Source: CAZICM01 sp964537685 (lineage in GTDB: Bacteria; Myxococcota_A; Polyangia; Polyangiales; Polyangiaceae). Taken from it: 62,511 nucleotides of DNA. The notes under the pieces are model-generated. The model did no database searches. It was not told where the DNA came from and saw nothing but the letters and a program-made list of their open reading frames with translations. A program made the translations under genes and the position numbers. Below are positions 50,605-60,434 of this stretch, piece by piece (position 1 is the first letter of the stretch; every line of letters starts with the position of its first letter). Location: the NCBI GenBank assembly GCA_964537685.1, contig CAZICM010000056.1:1-62511 (forward strand), written 5' to 3'.

Positions 50605-51732
50605 TTAAGGTGTTTTGGGTGCGATCAATACAGAAGGCGTGGTTTTCGCGCTCTTGCCGAGATGCACGGTGAGCTGCCATGTGCTGGAAGGGGCGTCGGG
50701 TACGATGATTTTGGCGGCACCCACGCGCGTATTGCCTTCGATGGATGCCAATTCGACTTCGCCGGCACTGGGCTGGACAATCCCATCGATTTTCTCGACA
50801 ATAGTGGCGTTAATATCCTGAACATCCTTGGGCGCCGAAATAATTAAAGTGGTTTGGCTGGATGCGGGCAGTCCGCAAGGATTTTGGCCGAGCGGACAAG
50901 CGGGCAGCGAGACGCTTAAGGACAGAGGCGTAATTTGAACGGCGATTTCATCTTGAGCCGCAAACGAGCCCACCGATGCGCGCAAGACCCAATTCGCGTC
51001 TTCGTCTTCGGGAACGGGCAGGCTAAATGTGCCCGAACGGCGTGAATTCGATTGATTTTGAAGAGAAATCGATGCGGGTTGAACTTGGGGAAACTCATTG
51101 AGCAGGACTTGGAGCAGCGCCGGCTCGTTCAGGCTGAGAGGCGCGGAGACCGTGAGCACCAGTTCGCCGACGCCCGCTTGACGGATACAGCGATTTTGAT
51201 CGCAATCGGTGGCCGAGAGCAGGACCTTGGGCGGCAGAACCGAGAAGCCTCCCGCCTCGGCGCCAAAGCCCGATCCGAAATCGACGCGCAGGCTCATCGA
51301 ATCGGCCGAGGTGGGCGGGATATCGACGACGCCCGCGAAGTAGGCCCGATCTTGACCGGGAGCGCGGGGCGGAAATGGATTGGCCACGGGGATTTTTTGG
51401 CCATCGAAGAAGAAGAGAAGCGAGGGTGGTGAAAGTTGGGTTTGAGGCTCGATTTCAAGGGGATCGAGATCGGCCAGGATTCGGATTTTGTCTTCGCCGC
51501 CATTGAATGCGCAATCGGGCGCGGCCTGGGCGCAGCGATTGGGAAGCGAAACGACGGAGCGATCGGGCGAGTGCTCTGGGCATGCGGCGAAGCAGGATTG
51601 AGCTGAATCCCAGCGTTCGACGCTAAGCGCGGGGCCCAGGATGGGCGGCTCTTCGCTCGCGCATGCGCACACGCATAAAAGCGCTGCGGCAGGCCATGCG
51701 CGGAGCGATTGGTGCATTGAAAAGAGCTTCAT
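50605..51732 (-). CDS. Lipoprotein, third gene of an envelope cassette
   Basis: The ATG at 51732 overlaps the stop of the small Ig-like gene (ATGA) and starts a lipoprotein signal ending LLCVCAC. The mature protein has three or so similar beta-rich segments and Cys pairs (CFAACPEHSPDRSV, CDQNRCIRQ), with no known family. The longer frame to 51834 lies in the neighbour and is not used. The three genes of this unit are translationally coupled; a shared envelope complex is inferred from that. Confidence 0.78.
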   Translation of the reverse strand: MKLFSMHQSLRAWPAAALLCVCACASEEPPILGPALSVERWDSAQSCFAACPEHSPDRSVVSLPNRCAQAAPDCAFNGGEDKIRILADLDPLEIEPQTQLSPPSLLFFFDGQKIPVANPFPPRAPGQDRAYFAGVVDIPPTSADSMSLRVDFGSGFGAEAGGFSVLPPKVLLSATDCDQNRCIRQAGVGELVLTVSAPLSLNEPALLQVLLNEFPQVQPASISLQNQSNSRRSGTFSLPVPEDEDANWVLRASVGSFAAQDEIAVQITPLSLSVSLPACPLGQNPCGLPASSQTTLIISAPKDVQDINATIVEKIDGIVQPSAGEVELASIEGNTRVGAAKIIVPDAPSSTWQLTVHLGKSAKTTPSVLIAPKTP

Positions 51733-52028
51733 TCGACCTCGATTTGTTTCTGCCGCACGCTGTCGCCCAAGGTCACACGGATAAAGGCGTATTGAGAGCC
51801 GCTCTTGGCCTCGGCTTTGCGTTCGATGGTGCAAAAGACCTCTGATGTGCCTCCCGCGGGCGCGCTCTCCAGCGTGGTGCTCGAGGGCGAAATAGAGAAT
51901 TCGTCGCTGGAGTCACCCATGTCGATAAGGGCCGTGCGGCGATAGTTGAGGGAATAATTGATTTTCAATTCAAAAGAATTTCCTGCCTTAACGGTTAAAG
52001 GCGCTTCGATACTCTCGATTGTATTCAT
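51729..52028 (-). CDS. Small beta-rich protein, second gene of the cassette
   Basis: A 99-residue protein with no signal peptide and an Ig- or CARDB-like beta pattern (ESIEAPLTVKAGNSFELKINYSL, VFCTIERKAEAKSGSQYAFIRVTL). It overlaps both neighbours by 4 bp. The lack of export signal while its neighbours are exported is odd; it may act inside the cell or be a folding partner. Not recognised. Confidence 0.75.
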   Translation of the reverse strand: MNTIESIEAPLTVKAGNSFELKINYSLNYRRTALIDMGDSSDEFSISPSSTTLESAPAGGTSEVFCTIERKAEAKSGSQYAFIRVTLGDSVRQKQIEVE

Positions 52029-54169
52029 GGTCCACCTTCACTGGAGGTTTGGATCGTCACCCGCACATCTGTAGCGCTGTTGCGGCTTTGGCTAAACTGA
52101 TCCACAAGAAAATCGATGAAATTGGGATCTAATCCTATAGAAAGATAAGGGCTGACAAAGCTGTGGGGGACTTCCTGGCCGAGGGTCGATCGGCGGGATT
52201 CCATAAAGACGAGGCCGCCGGATAGCGTGGTATAAGGCAAGAGCTGAAGGGAAAGCCCTAGAAAAACAGGGGGAAAAGCGCCTGCGAGCAATCCCATATA
52301 GCGGCCGGAGTCGCCCAAGCCTTGTTTGCTTAAGCCAAAACCAAGCTCAAACGCGGGGATTCTCCGGACATCGGCGGCTGCGCTGTTGACGATCCAGAGC
52401 GGTTCATCGACGGAATTGGGCCATAGATAGACTTTGGCGCCGAGGTACGCGATAGGTATGGGTTCGGCTGGCCTGGTGATAAAGCCTACGCCGACGGTGG
52501 GCGTAATATATTGGCTAAAGAAGCTTTGGCGTGAAAAGGATATGCCTTGGCCGACGCTGACTTCGGTTTCGATGCTATAGGCGCCCTTTAATCCATCGAG
52601 GCCCTGTTTGATATCGGACAGGCTTTTTTCGGCGGATATCCGGTTATCGAGCCTTTGGCTTAGCCGTATCAGCGGGGAATCGTCGGGAAACATAAATCCA
52701 GGCCAGTGGGCGGCCTTGGGTTCTTGTGTTTTATCGGAGGCGCAGGGATGAGGCGAGGCTTCGCCGGTGCGGAAAGGAACGCTTCCGGCCCAGGCTTTGC
52801 AGTCCGCGAGTATATCTTTAAAGAGCCAGGCGCCGAGCTGTTTATAGAGTTCGCTTCCCGTCAAGGCTGGAGCGCCGGGCGATGCCTGTTCGCCGGACAG
52901 AGCCTTCAGCGAGCGATCCAGGGCCATATGAAGCTTTTCAAGGGAGCTTTTTAGTTCGCCGAGTTCGTCGGTGGAAGAGCGGCTGCCAAAGCGCTCTTCG
53001 GGGCGCACAAAAGCATTCTTGATGCGGATTTTTCCTGTGGAGAGTTCCAGCATATCGCGGACGGTGAGCGAGCTATCTGGAAAGATAAAGCTATCCCATG
53101 AAACCGATATACGCTTGGCATCGGCGGCTTCTTTTTTTTCATTGCGGAATTCAAGGGTTTGACTGTCGACAATACGCACAAAGCCTATTTTTAGCTTTCC
53201 ATCGGCCGTGGCATAGCCTAATTCAGCGCCGTTCTGCCATAAGCGTATTTCTTTGCCGCGTTCCAGCATCATCAGCAGAAAGCGGGCCAGAGGATGTTCT
53301 GAAGCGTGTAAAAAGCTATCGTCTTTGGGGCCTTGGGCTTTGATAAATAGATCGGGCCAGCGGGCCAGGAGAGAGCTATGGGGATATTCGGCCGCCGCGC
53401 TAAATTGGGCGGCCGCGTCGCTTAGCTTTTCGCTGAGCTTGTTCAGCGTGCCGAGATGTTCTGGATCGACCTGTTTTTCGGCTTTAATTTTAATCTCGTT
53501 AAAGCGTTTGACGGCGCCGTTTACACATTGGGCGCTGCTGCACGCGGGCAGCGATTGCCGCAATTCATTAAAACCTTCGAGCAAGGGCGAACTTTGAAAG
53601 GAAGGCTGGTTTACGCGGTAGAGCAGCATGCAATAGCGGGCGCCCTGGCGAAAAAAAGCCGAATCGCCCGGGACGCGCACCGAATACTGCTCTTCTTTGG
53701 CGTTTTTGCGAAACCACGACGAGGCCATCAGCATATCCTGGCCTTCGGCGCCTGGGCCTCCCCAGTATTCCCCGGGATGAATCACCGTACCCATCGCCGG
53801 CGTGTATTTAGGTATGGATAGCGCTTTGATTTTGGTTTGCGATTGAGGGGAGCTCACAAATTCCCTGGGCTCTCCCAATTGCTCTTGAACGGCTTTGCAA
53901 TCGGCCGCAGACCCCAATCCAAAGGGCTGAAATGAAGTCCGCACAAAGACCGCATGCACCGCCAAAACATCTGCGTTCGCCGAGCCGGTGAGCACAAAGG
54001 ATTGGCCTAGAGGCATGGATTGATTGGGGCCGTTCAGGCCGATTTCAATGGAGAATAAATCTGCGGCGAAAAGAGGCTTTGGCGAAGTTAGCGTACATAA
54101 TCCCAGTACGCCCAGCACCGCGGCGGCGCGCCTTCCAAGCCATCTGTCCGCTGAACCCCAAACGTTCAT
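52025..54169 (-). CDS. Exported protein of unknown function, first gene of the cassette
   Basis: A signal peptide (RAAAVLGVLGLCTLTSPKPLFAAD) starts the protein; the ATG at 54169 is preferred over 54181 since it lies 7 nt after a TTTGCT box and TTGACA 18 nt further. Residues 40-160 are a beta-rich domain, 190-440 helical with conserved SLAY-like pieces, and the last ~200 residues have alternating strands (VGVGFITRPAEPIPIAYLGAKVYL) suggesting an outer-membrane or beta-barrel end. No family was recognised. It is the first and largest gene of the coupled triplet and may be its core. Confidence 0.75.
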   Translation of the reverse strand: MNVWGSADRWLGRRAAAVLGVLGLCTLTSPKPLFAADLFSIEIGLNGPNQSMPLGQSFVLTGSANADVLAVHAVFVRTSFQPFGLGSAADCKAVQEQLGEPREFVSSPQSQTKIKALSIPKYTPAMGTVIHPGEYWGGPGAEGQDMLMASSWFRKNAKEEQYSVRVPGDSAFFRQGARYCMLLYRVNQPSFQSSPLLEGFNELRQSLPACSSAQCVNGAVKRFNEIKIKAEKQVDPEHLGTLNKLSEKLSDAAAQFSAAAEYPHSSLLARWPDLFIKAQGPKDDSFLHASEHPLARFLLMMLERGKEIRLWQNGAELGYATADGKLKIGFVRIVDSQTLEFRNEKKEAADAKRISVSWDSFIFPDSSLTVRDMLELSTGKIRIKNAFVRPEERFGSRSSTDELGELKSSLEKLHMALDRSLKALSGEQASPGAPALTGSELYKQLGAWLFKDILADCKAWAGSVPFRTGEASPHPCASDKTQEPKAAHWPGFMFPDDSPLIRLSQRLDNRISAEKSLSDIKQGLDGLKGAYSIETEVSVGQGISFSRQSFFSQYITPTVGVGFITRPAEPIPIAYLGAKVYLWPNSVDEPLWIVNSAAADVRRIPAFELGFGLSKQGLGDSGRYMGLLAGAFPPVFLGLSLQLLPYTTLSGGLVFMESRRSTLGQEVPHSFVSPYLSIGLDPNFIDFLVDQFSQSRNSATDVRVTIQTSSEGGP

Positions 54170-54176
54170 CCACCGC

Positions 54177-54206
54177 AGCAAAGCATTAAGCTACGGCGCA
54201 TGTCAA
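54177..54206 (-). promoter_or_regulatory. Putative leaderless promoter of the envelope cassette
   Basis: Minus strand: TTGACA (54206-54201), 18 nt, TTTGCT (54182-54177), then 7 nt to the ATG at 54169. Confidence 0.5.
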
Positions 54207-54228
54207 CGGTTCAAATGAGGTATCTTGT

Positions 54229-56280
54229 TTATTGCCTGGGAGCCGCCTGGGCGCGCTTGCACTTCTCATAAGCTTGATTGGCATCTTCGGTGGACTCTAC
54301 GAGAAGTTCAATTCTGGATTCGGCAGGCATACAATCGGCGTTCATCTGTTGGAGTTGGATACGCAGCCGTTTGGGCGACATCGCCCATAAATGCAGGGTG
54401 CCGTCTTTGGATAGGCCAACAATGCGATCGCCTTCGGGGCTCCAGGCGGCATAGCTTATTCCCGAGCCGGGACGGGCTAAAATCTGTTCGCGGCTATAGG
54501 GGTTATGTCCATGTAGATGGCTATCGGGCGCGGGCGAAATAGGTATCATTCGTAAACCTCCTGTATCGCCGATCTGAAGCATTCCATAGCGCTGCTCATC
54601 GCCGGCCACAAAATATTTTTGCTGTTCAAGCGCGGGAGTCAGCGTTGTTTTTTCGCGTGTAGAGCTATCCCATGCCTTGGTTTCTCCGTCCGTGAAGCGG
54701 GCTACGATAACGCGGCCCTCATCCGCGAAGCCAATGGATTGAATCGCCTTGGAATTGCCTTCGATTAAAGCGCGCTGGCCGCTGTCGGGCTCGAAGATGC
54801 GCAGGGTATTTCCGACGGCGGCGGCGATACGGGTTCCATCGGGGCTAAAGGCGGCCGTGGATATCGCTTCCCCTTTGGGCGCCCGCCATAGGAGCTGAGA
54901 TGAAGTGCCATTGGGATTCCATTCATAAACGGTATGGCCTGATATCGAAAAAAGCCGGTTTTCATCGTGGCTCCAGAGCACGGCGGAGGGAGGAGCCGAG
55001 CCTTCGCTCCATAAAAGGCGCTGGGTATTGCTTTCGATATGCTTGATATAAACGCTTTCTCCGCCGGAGGGCCGGAACAGCGCGCGAAGCCCTTCATTGG
55101 GCGATCGGGGCGATAAAATCCATCCATTTGGAAAAGCAAGCGCCGATGCCTGATATATCCAGGAAGGCTCTTGGGAATTGGCGCCGGAGCGGGGATAGAC
55201 AATATCTTCTTTTCCTATGGGCATCCACGATTCCAGCGCCGGTCCGCGAACGGATAGCCTAATAATTTCGGGAGAATCTACGGGAGCCTCGGTCTTTTCG
55301 GAGCATTGAATGGCATCCCAAACGCGCGCCGCCGAGGATGGCAGGATAGCGGCCACATAGCGGCCATGAAAACTCCATAGCACTTTTTCGACGGGCTCTT
55401 GAAGCGGCGGGCTTGCGCACATCTGTGTTCCGCTTGTGGCATCGGCGATCCGTATCACTTTTTTTTTGCTGTCATAGATCGCCAGCCGGTATTCCTTTGG
55501 GTGAAAGGCCCAATGCTTGATATCGCTGAAGATAGCGGGCTTTTGGGCTTTGGCATCGTAGAGATCCGCGCCGGTCTCGCTGTCAAAGAGCCGGAAAACC
55601 CCGGCTTTCCCTTCCTTTTCGGAAGGCAGCCTATAGGCCCATAAACGCCCGTCAAAGCTGGCTTCATCGCTGAGCCCGCTTGAATGGCCTCCATTAAAGG
55701 GAAAACAATGTTTGTTTTTGCCAGTTGTGATATCAACAATGCACTGTTTGCGGTTTCCCGGTTCACCGGGGCGCTCGTCGTAGCGCCGAATCACCTTGAG
55801 GGAATCGCGGGTCCACGCCCCATGGGATTCCCGTTCGCCTTCCAATACAATACGATTTGATGAACCATCGGTAAAAATAATTTCAGAAGGGGCGCCCAAG
55901 CGGGAAATCCATAGCTTTTTGCCGTCGGGACTGGGCAAAATATGCATGGGTTCGGCGCCGCCCTCAAACACGGTGCGAATGGGAACGCCTTGGGCGAGGA
56001 GCCCCCGGGCGAGTTCGGCATATCCAGGTAAAAAGACGTCAGACTCGGCCAAAACCTGCGCCGCAGCGGCGGGTTTTCGCTGTTCCATCAGCCATTGGGC
56101 TTCGGCAAAAAAGAGAATGGATTTGCTAAATTGAATAAGCTGTTGGCTCTGTTCGGCGGCTTTGCGGAGAAGTGCCCGCTGATAGGCCGCGCTCCGTTTG
56201 GCATAGACCAAACTGCCGATCGTGCCTCCAAGCGCGAGCCCAACTCCAATCGTTAGAATGGCCAATACGCGGCGCCGCAT
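54229..56280 (-). CDS. Membrane-anchored WD40-like beta-propeller protein
   Basis: One N-terminal membrane helix (VLAILTIGVGLALGGTIGSLVYA), a helical coil (~30-105), then a WD40-like propeller to the end with typical blades such as SIGFADEGRVIVARFTDGETKAWD and YAAWSPEGDRIVGLSKDGTLHLWA. Such propellers are often joined to Ser/Thr kinases in myxobacteria, but here no kinase domain is attached. It ends 60 nt before the cassette start and may be read with it. A short AAGG precedes the ATG. Confidence 0.85.
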   Translation of the reverse strand: MRRRVLAILTIGVGLALGGTIGSLVYAKRSAAYQRALLRKAAEQSQQLIQFSKSILFFAEAQWLMEQRKPAAAAQVLAESDVFLPGYAELARGLLAQGVPIRTVFEGGAEPMHILPSPDGKKLWISRLGAPSEIIFTDGSSNRIVLEGERESHGAWTRDSLKVIRRYDERPGEPGNRKQCIVDITTGKNKHCFPFNGGHSSGLSDEASFDGRLWAYRLPSEKEGKAGVFRLFDSETGADLYDAKAQKPAIFSDIKHWAFHPKEYRLAIYDSKKKVIRIADATSGTQMCASPPLQEPVEKVLWSFHGRYVAAILPSSAARVWDAIQCSEKTEAPVDSPEIIRLSVRGPALESWMPIGKEDIVYPRSGANSQEPSWIYQASALAFPNGWILSPRSPNEGLRALFRPSGGESVYIKHIESNTQRLLWSEGSAPPSAVLWSHDENRLFSISGHTVYEWNPNGTSSQLLWRAPKGEAISTAAFSPDGTRIAAAVGNTLRIFEPDSGQRALIEGNSKAIQSIGFADEGRVIVARFTDGETKAWDSSTREKTTLTPALEQQKYFVAGDEQRYGMLQIGDTGGLRMIPISPAPDSHLHGHNPYSREQILARPGSGISYAAWSPEGDRIVGLSKDGTLHLWAMSPKRLRIQLQQMNADCMPAESRIELLVESTEDANQAYEKCKRAQAAPRQ

Positions 56281-56386
56281 ACCCTTCGGGCGACCCTAAC
56301 AAAGATTTGCAGGCATGGCCATCATGAAAATACGAATGCGAAAACACCCGCCAAAATCGAAATAAAAAGGGATGTGCATTTGCGGC

Positions 56387-56415
56387 TTGCGGTGTGGATA
56401 AAGTTCAAGTAGGCA
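56387..56415 (+). promoter_or_regulatory. Putative promoter of the SNF2 helicase gene
   Basis: TTGCGG (56387-56392), 17 nt, TAGGCA (56410-56415). Start near 56422 would leave a leader of about 9 nt without a Shine-Dalgarno before the ATG at 56431. Confidence 0.45.
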
Positions 56416-56430
56416 CGCGGCCTTCAAGCC

Positions 56431-59409
56431 ATGGACGCGCTTCTTTCCGCCGTTCGAAAACAGTGTCCCGCGGGGCTTTGGTCGCAGGGCGTGAGTCTGG
56501 CCAAGCAGGGGGCCGCGCTTATCGACAAGCGAAGCGCGGATGAGGTGACGTTTAGGATTCGGGTGCCCGGTACGGCGGTCGCGCCGACGGTGATTTTATA
56601 TATTCGCGATACCGAGTGGACGTGCGATTGCGGTGGGAAGGTCGATCCTTGCGCGCATGTGGCCGCGGCGGTGATTGCTTTGTCGCAGCGTCCGGCGGCT
56701 GCTCAGGGGCAGGAAAATACAAGCGAAAGCGCGCTCCAGCAAAGCCGCGCGGAAGCGCCTCCGGTTCAACATTTACCGGGAAAGCTTGGTTATCATTTTA
56801 GCCGGGATGCGGGAACGCTGTATATCGAGCGGGCTATACTCTTTCCCGATGGGAGCGAACAGCCTTTTTCGGGTTCGCTGGTCAGCGGCGTAACGTCCAA
56901 TCGCCTGCCTTTTTTGCCCACCCATGAAGATGTGCTTATCGATCGGATGATATCTTCGTGGAAGCAGGGGATTGTGCCATCCAGCCGCCTCCGGGAATTG
57001 CTATCGTTGCTGGAAACGGCCCAGCATGTATTTTTGGATGGATGTCCGGTGCGCATTTCCAAAGAGTCGGCCCGTCCCCGCGCTATCGTTCGCGATACCA
57101 AGGAGGGGGGCGTTTTGGTACGCATAGAAAAAGATCCGGCGTGCAGCGAAATTGTGGCGCGCTGTTTAGCTCGCTATGGAGAATGCCTTCGGCCGCTTTC
57201 GGATACGGCGCTCACCGGAGAACGATGGGAAAAATTGCCCATGGAGCGAAAGGTAAGCCATGGCGAACTGGGGACCTTTGTTACACGCATTCTCCCAGAT
57301 TTAGAAAAAAGCACACGGCTGTTGGTCCGGACCCAGCGATTGCCTCAAGTTCAGCGGAGGATGAGGCCGCGGGTGCAAATGCAATTAACCCAAGATATTC
57401 ATGCGCTTAGCGTCATGCCGCTCTTGGTGTATGGAGATCCGCCGGTGGCCCGGGTGGATGGGGGTGTGCTTGTCCATCTTCAGGGAGCGGTACCCAGGCG
57501 GGACGAGACGGAAGAGCGAAGGCTGGTGGAGAGGCTTCGCGATGAATTAAATTTGGTTCCCGGCAAAAGGGCCGATTTCGATGGCCAGGCGGCTCTCTTG
57601 ATGGCCCAGCGCCTGAAGCATTTTAGGGCTGGAGGAGAGAACAACGAAAGCTGGGATGAAGTGCTTGGGCGCAGAGAGCTATTGCCCCGTTTTCAGATTG
57701 CAGACGATCGATTTGATGTACTGTTCGAGCTCCCGCCGGACGGCGATGAAGATGAAGCACAACAAGTGCGCAAAGCATCGGCCCAGGCGGTACTGAAAGC
57801 ATGGCAGGATGGTTTGGATATTGTACCGCTGATGGGCGGGGGTTTTGCGCCATTACCCGTGGATTGGCTGTCCCGTTTTGGGGATAAGGTTGCGGATCTA
57901 ATCGCCGCGAGGGATCATAATGAAGATGGAAAGATTCCCCCGGCGGCCATACCGGCATTGGCCAAACTTTGCGATGAATTGGGCACGCCCAGGCCGCCTT
58001 CGTTTCAAAGGCTTTCGGCCTTGGTGGATGGTTTTGGGGGCATTCCAGCGGCGCCTTTGCCTTCAGACTTGCGCGCGGATTTAAGATCGTATCAAGAGCA
58101 GGGCGTAAATTGGCTAAACTTCTTGAAAAATGCGGGATTAGGCGGGATTTTGGCCGACGATATGGGTCTGGGGAAAACGCTTCAGGCGCTATGCGTGCTC
58201 GAGGGACGCTGTCTGGTGGTATGTCCTAAAAGTGTGCTCTTTAATTGGGAGGCTGAAGCCCGCAAATTCCGGCCTAATTTAAGGATTTCTCTCTATCATG
58301 GGCCAAAGCGAACGCTCGATCCAGAAGCTCAATTGACCTTGACCACCTATGCGGTTCTCCGGTTGGACGCTCAGATTCTCGGGGCGCAGCGTTTTGACTG
58401 CATTGTGCTGGATGAGGCTCAAGCCATCAAAAACCCCGACAGCCAGGCGGCCCGGGCGGCCTTTGCCTTGGCGGGGAATTTTAAGATCTCGCTCAGCGGC
58501 ACACCCGTGGAAAATAGGCTCGAAGAACTGTGGAGCCAAATGCATTTTGTGAATCGGGGGCTATTGGGTGGAAGGGCCGACTTTAAACGGCGTTTTTCCG
58601 AGCCGATCGAAGCCCACACAGAGGGCGCCGCCGAGGCTCTGCGCGAAAAAATTCGGCCTTTTGTGCTAAGACGGCGTAAGAGTGAGGTCGCCCCCGAGCT
58701 TCCGCCCAAGACCGAGCAAATGCTCTTTGTAGAACTGGATGATAGCGAGCGTCAAGTGTATGATGCCGTGAGGGCGGCGACCAAGGCGGCCGTCGTCAAG
58801 AAACTGAGCGAGGGAAGCAGTGTAATGGCGGCCTTGGAGGCGCTGCTTCGGCTGAGACAGGCGGCATGTCATCCAGCGCTGGTGCCCGGTCAGCGCGCGG
58901 AGAATTCTTCAAAGGTGGAAGCTTTGCTCGAAGCCTTGAGCGATGCGGCGGCCGATGGTCATAAAGCCCTTGTATTTTCGCAGTGGACATCCTTTCTTGA
59001 CTTGGTTGAGCCTCATCTTAGGGAGGCGGGAATTTCATTTAACCGGCTGGATGGTTCGACCTTGGACCGGGCCTCGGTTGTCAATGCGTTTCAGGCCGAA
59101 GGGGGGCCGAGTGTGATGCTTTTGTCGCTGAAGGCCGGCGGGGTTGGGCTCAATTTAACGGCGGCCGATCATGTCTTTTTGCTGGACCCATGGTGGAATC
59201 CAGCTTCTGAAGATCAGGCGGCGGATCGGGCGCATCGCATAGGGCAGGACAAACCCGTGTTTGTGAAGCGAATGCTGGCCAAAGATACGGTGGAAGAGCG
59301 GATGCTGGCCCTGCAGAGCAAGAAGAGGCAGATGGCCGACGCCGCCTTGTCGGATGCGGCGGGAGCTGCGGCGATTACCCGGGAGGATTTGCTCGCCCTT
59401 TTGGATTAG
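56431..59409 (+). CDS. SWIM-domain SNF2-family helicase
   Basis: A 992-residue cytoplasmic protein. A SWIM zinc finger is near the start (Cys65-x-Cys67, Cys74-x-His76 in WTCDCGGKVDPCAH). The C-terminal ~430 residues form an SNF2 ATPase: motif I ADDMGLGKT, motif II DEAQ, motif III LSGTPVENRLEELW, motif IV FSQWTSF and motif VI RAHRIGQ. The gene product probably remodels or moves along duplex DNA or nucleoprotein, in repair or transcription restart like RapA-type proteins. Its 3' end overlaps the MepA-like gene by 4 bp. Confidence 0.95.
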   Translation: MDALLSAVRKQCPAGLWSQGVSLAKQGAALIDKRSADEVTFRIRVPGTAVAPTVILYIRDTEWTCDCGGKVDPCAHVAAAVIALSQRPAAAQGQENTSESALQQSRAEAPPVQHLPGKLGYHFSRDAGTLYIERAILFPDGSEQPFSGSLVSGVTSNRLPFLPTHEDVLIDRMISSWKQGIVPSSRLRELLSLLETAQHVFLDGCPVRISKESARPRAIVRDTKEGGVLVRIEKDPACSEIVARCLARYGECLRPLSDTALTGERWEKLPMERKVSHGELGTFVTRILPDLEKSTRLLVRTQRLPQVQRRMRPRVQMQLTQDIHALSVMPLLVYGDPPVARVDGGVLVHLQGAVPRRDETEERRLVERLRDELNLVPGKRADFDGQAALLMAQRLKHFRAGGENNESWDEVLGRRELLPRFQIADDRFDVLFELPPDGDEDEAQQVRKASAQAVLKAWQDGLDIVPLMGGGFAPLPVDWLSRFGDKVADLIAARDHNEDGKIPPAAIPALAKLCDELGTPRPPSFQRLSALVDGFGGIPAAPLPSDLRADLRSYQEQGVNWLNFLKNAGLGGILADDMGLGKTLQALCVLEGRCLVVCPKSVLFNWEAEARKFRPNLRISLYHGPKRTLDPEAQLTLTTYAVLRLDAQILGAQRFDCIVLDEAQAIKNPDSQAARAAFALAGNFKISLSGTPVENRLEELWSQMHFVNRGLLGGRADFKRRFSEPIEAHTEGAAEALREKIRPFVLRRRKSEVAPELPPKTEQMLFVELDDSERQVYDAVRAATKAAVVKKLSEGSSVMAALEALLRLRQAACHPALVPGQRAENSSKVEALLEALSDAAADGHKALVFSQWTSFLDLVEPHLREAGISFNRLDGSTLDRASVVNAFQAEGGPSVMLLSLKAGGVGLNLTAADHVFLLDPWWNPASEDQAADRAHRIGQDKPVFVKRMLAKDTVEERMLALQSKKRQMADAALSDAAGAAAITREDLLALLD

Positions 59410-60428
59410 GGTTTAGGTTTGGGCGTTGTCTTGCCGCCGCTCGTGTTTCCCGCTCGTTTTGCGGCCTTTCGCGCCGCGAGCAGCCTGGGCAGAAGAGGAT
59501 TAAGTCTATCCCCCAGAGCTTTGGCTCTCTCGTCGGCATAGCGCACATGAAAATGGGTCGCATGTCCCCAAGTGTGGCGGATCAGCGTATCTTTCTTTGC
59601 CGGATTCTGAAAGAGATCGGCGGCGATTTGCTCCTCGGCGGGCAAGGCCGCGATATAATCCTTCAGTAGCTTCTGAACCCCGAGATCCATAAAGATCATC
59701 TCCACATGTCCGCCTTCGAGGATGGCTCTCACCAGCGTCCATGTGCGTTCGACATCCAGGTTTTGAGCCGTGGCTTTTAAATACCAAGTGGCCGGGGTTT
59801 TGTAATAGTAACCAATATCCGCATCGAGCCCGGCTTGATGAGAGCGATGGGGCCGGAGCCATCCACCGGTATAGCGTGAAATATCCCCCACATATAGAAC
59901 CGGCGAGTTGGGATGACAGCGCCGCACTTCTTTTACCGCCCTTTCGATGGATTGAACAACAATATCGGTGCCAAAGGCATATCCTCCCGAGTGCACAATC
60001 CCTTCGCTATTTTTTAGTTCTACACCCCCAAAGAGTTTTCCCCGCGTGGGCGAGCCGATGGATGCTGGGCCAAGCGCCTCGGGTTGTTCCAGGGCCATGC
60101 GGAAGAGCTCTTCGGACGATGGAGGAAGCGCATACGCCTTTGGAGACAAAGGCGCTTCTGCGGGGCAGCGTTTGGGCGGGACATTCGGGGACGATGAAGA
60201 AGGCGCAGGGGGAGGTGAAGCGGACGCGGTTTCGATTGGAATCGCGGAGGGAAGGGGTTCGGCGCTTGTTGCCGCGCCCGGGGCAAGAAGGGCGGCCTCG
60301 CTCGTTTCTATCGGATGATCATCGCGCGAAGGCTTGGCCGCATTGTTTTGAAGCAGCGCTGCGCACAGGCCGGCCACCGCGATAACCGCGCATAGCAAGC
60401 CCAAGATGCGAGCCCGGGATACAGACAC
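59406..60428 (-). CDS. mepA: Penicillin-insensitive murein endopeptidase (MepA/M74-like)
   Basis: The M74 metal-site motifs are clear: HRSHQAGLDADIGY and GHATHFHVRY near the end, which bind Zn and cut the D-Ala to diaminopimelate bond between peptidoglycan strands. The N-terminus has one hydrophobic helix (LGLLCAVIAVAGLCAALL) and a ~65-residue Ala/Pro/Ser-rich linker, so the enzyme is anchored in the envelope. The reading frame starts with GTG at 60434, but TATGCT ends at 60435 and the GTG at 60428 lies 6 nt beyond it, so I use 60428. The name follows the E. coli family. Confidence 0.9.
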   Translation of the reverse strand: MSVSRARILGLLCAVIAVAGLCAALLQNNAAKPSRDDHPIETSEAALLAPGAATSAEPLPSAIPIETASASPPPAPSSSSPNVPPKRCPAEAPLSPKAYALPPSSEELFRMALEQPEALGPASIGSPTRGKLFGGVELKNSEGIVHSGGYAFGTDIVVQSIERAVKEVRRCHPNSPVLYVGDISRYTGGWLRPHRSHQAGLDADIGYYYKTPATWYLKATAQNLDVERTWTLVRAILEGGHVEMIFMDLGVQKLLKDYIAALPAEEQIAADLFQNPAKKDTLIRHTWGHATHFHVRYADERAKALGDRLNPLLPRLLAARKAAKRAGNTSGGKTTPKPKP

Positions 60429-60434
60429 CCGCAC

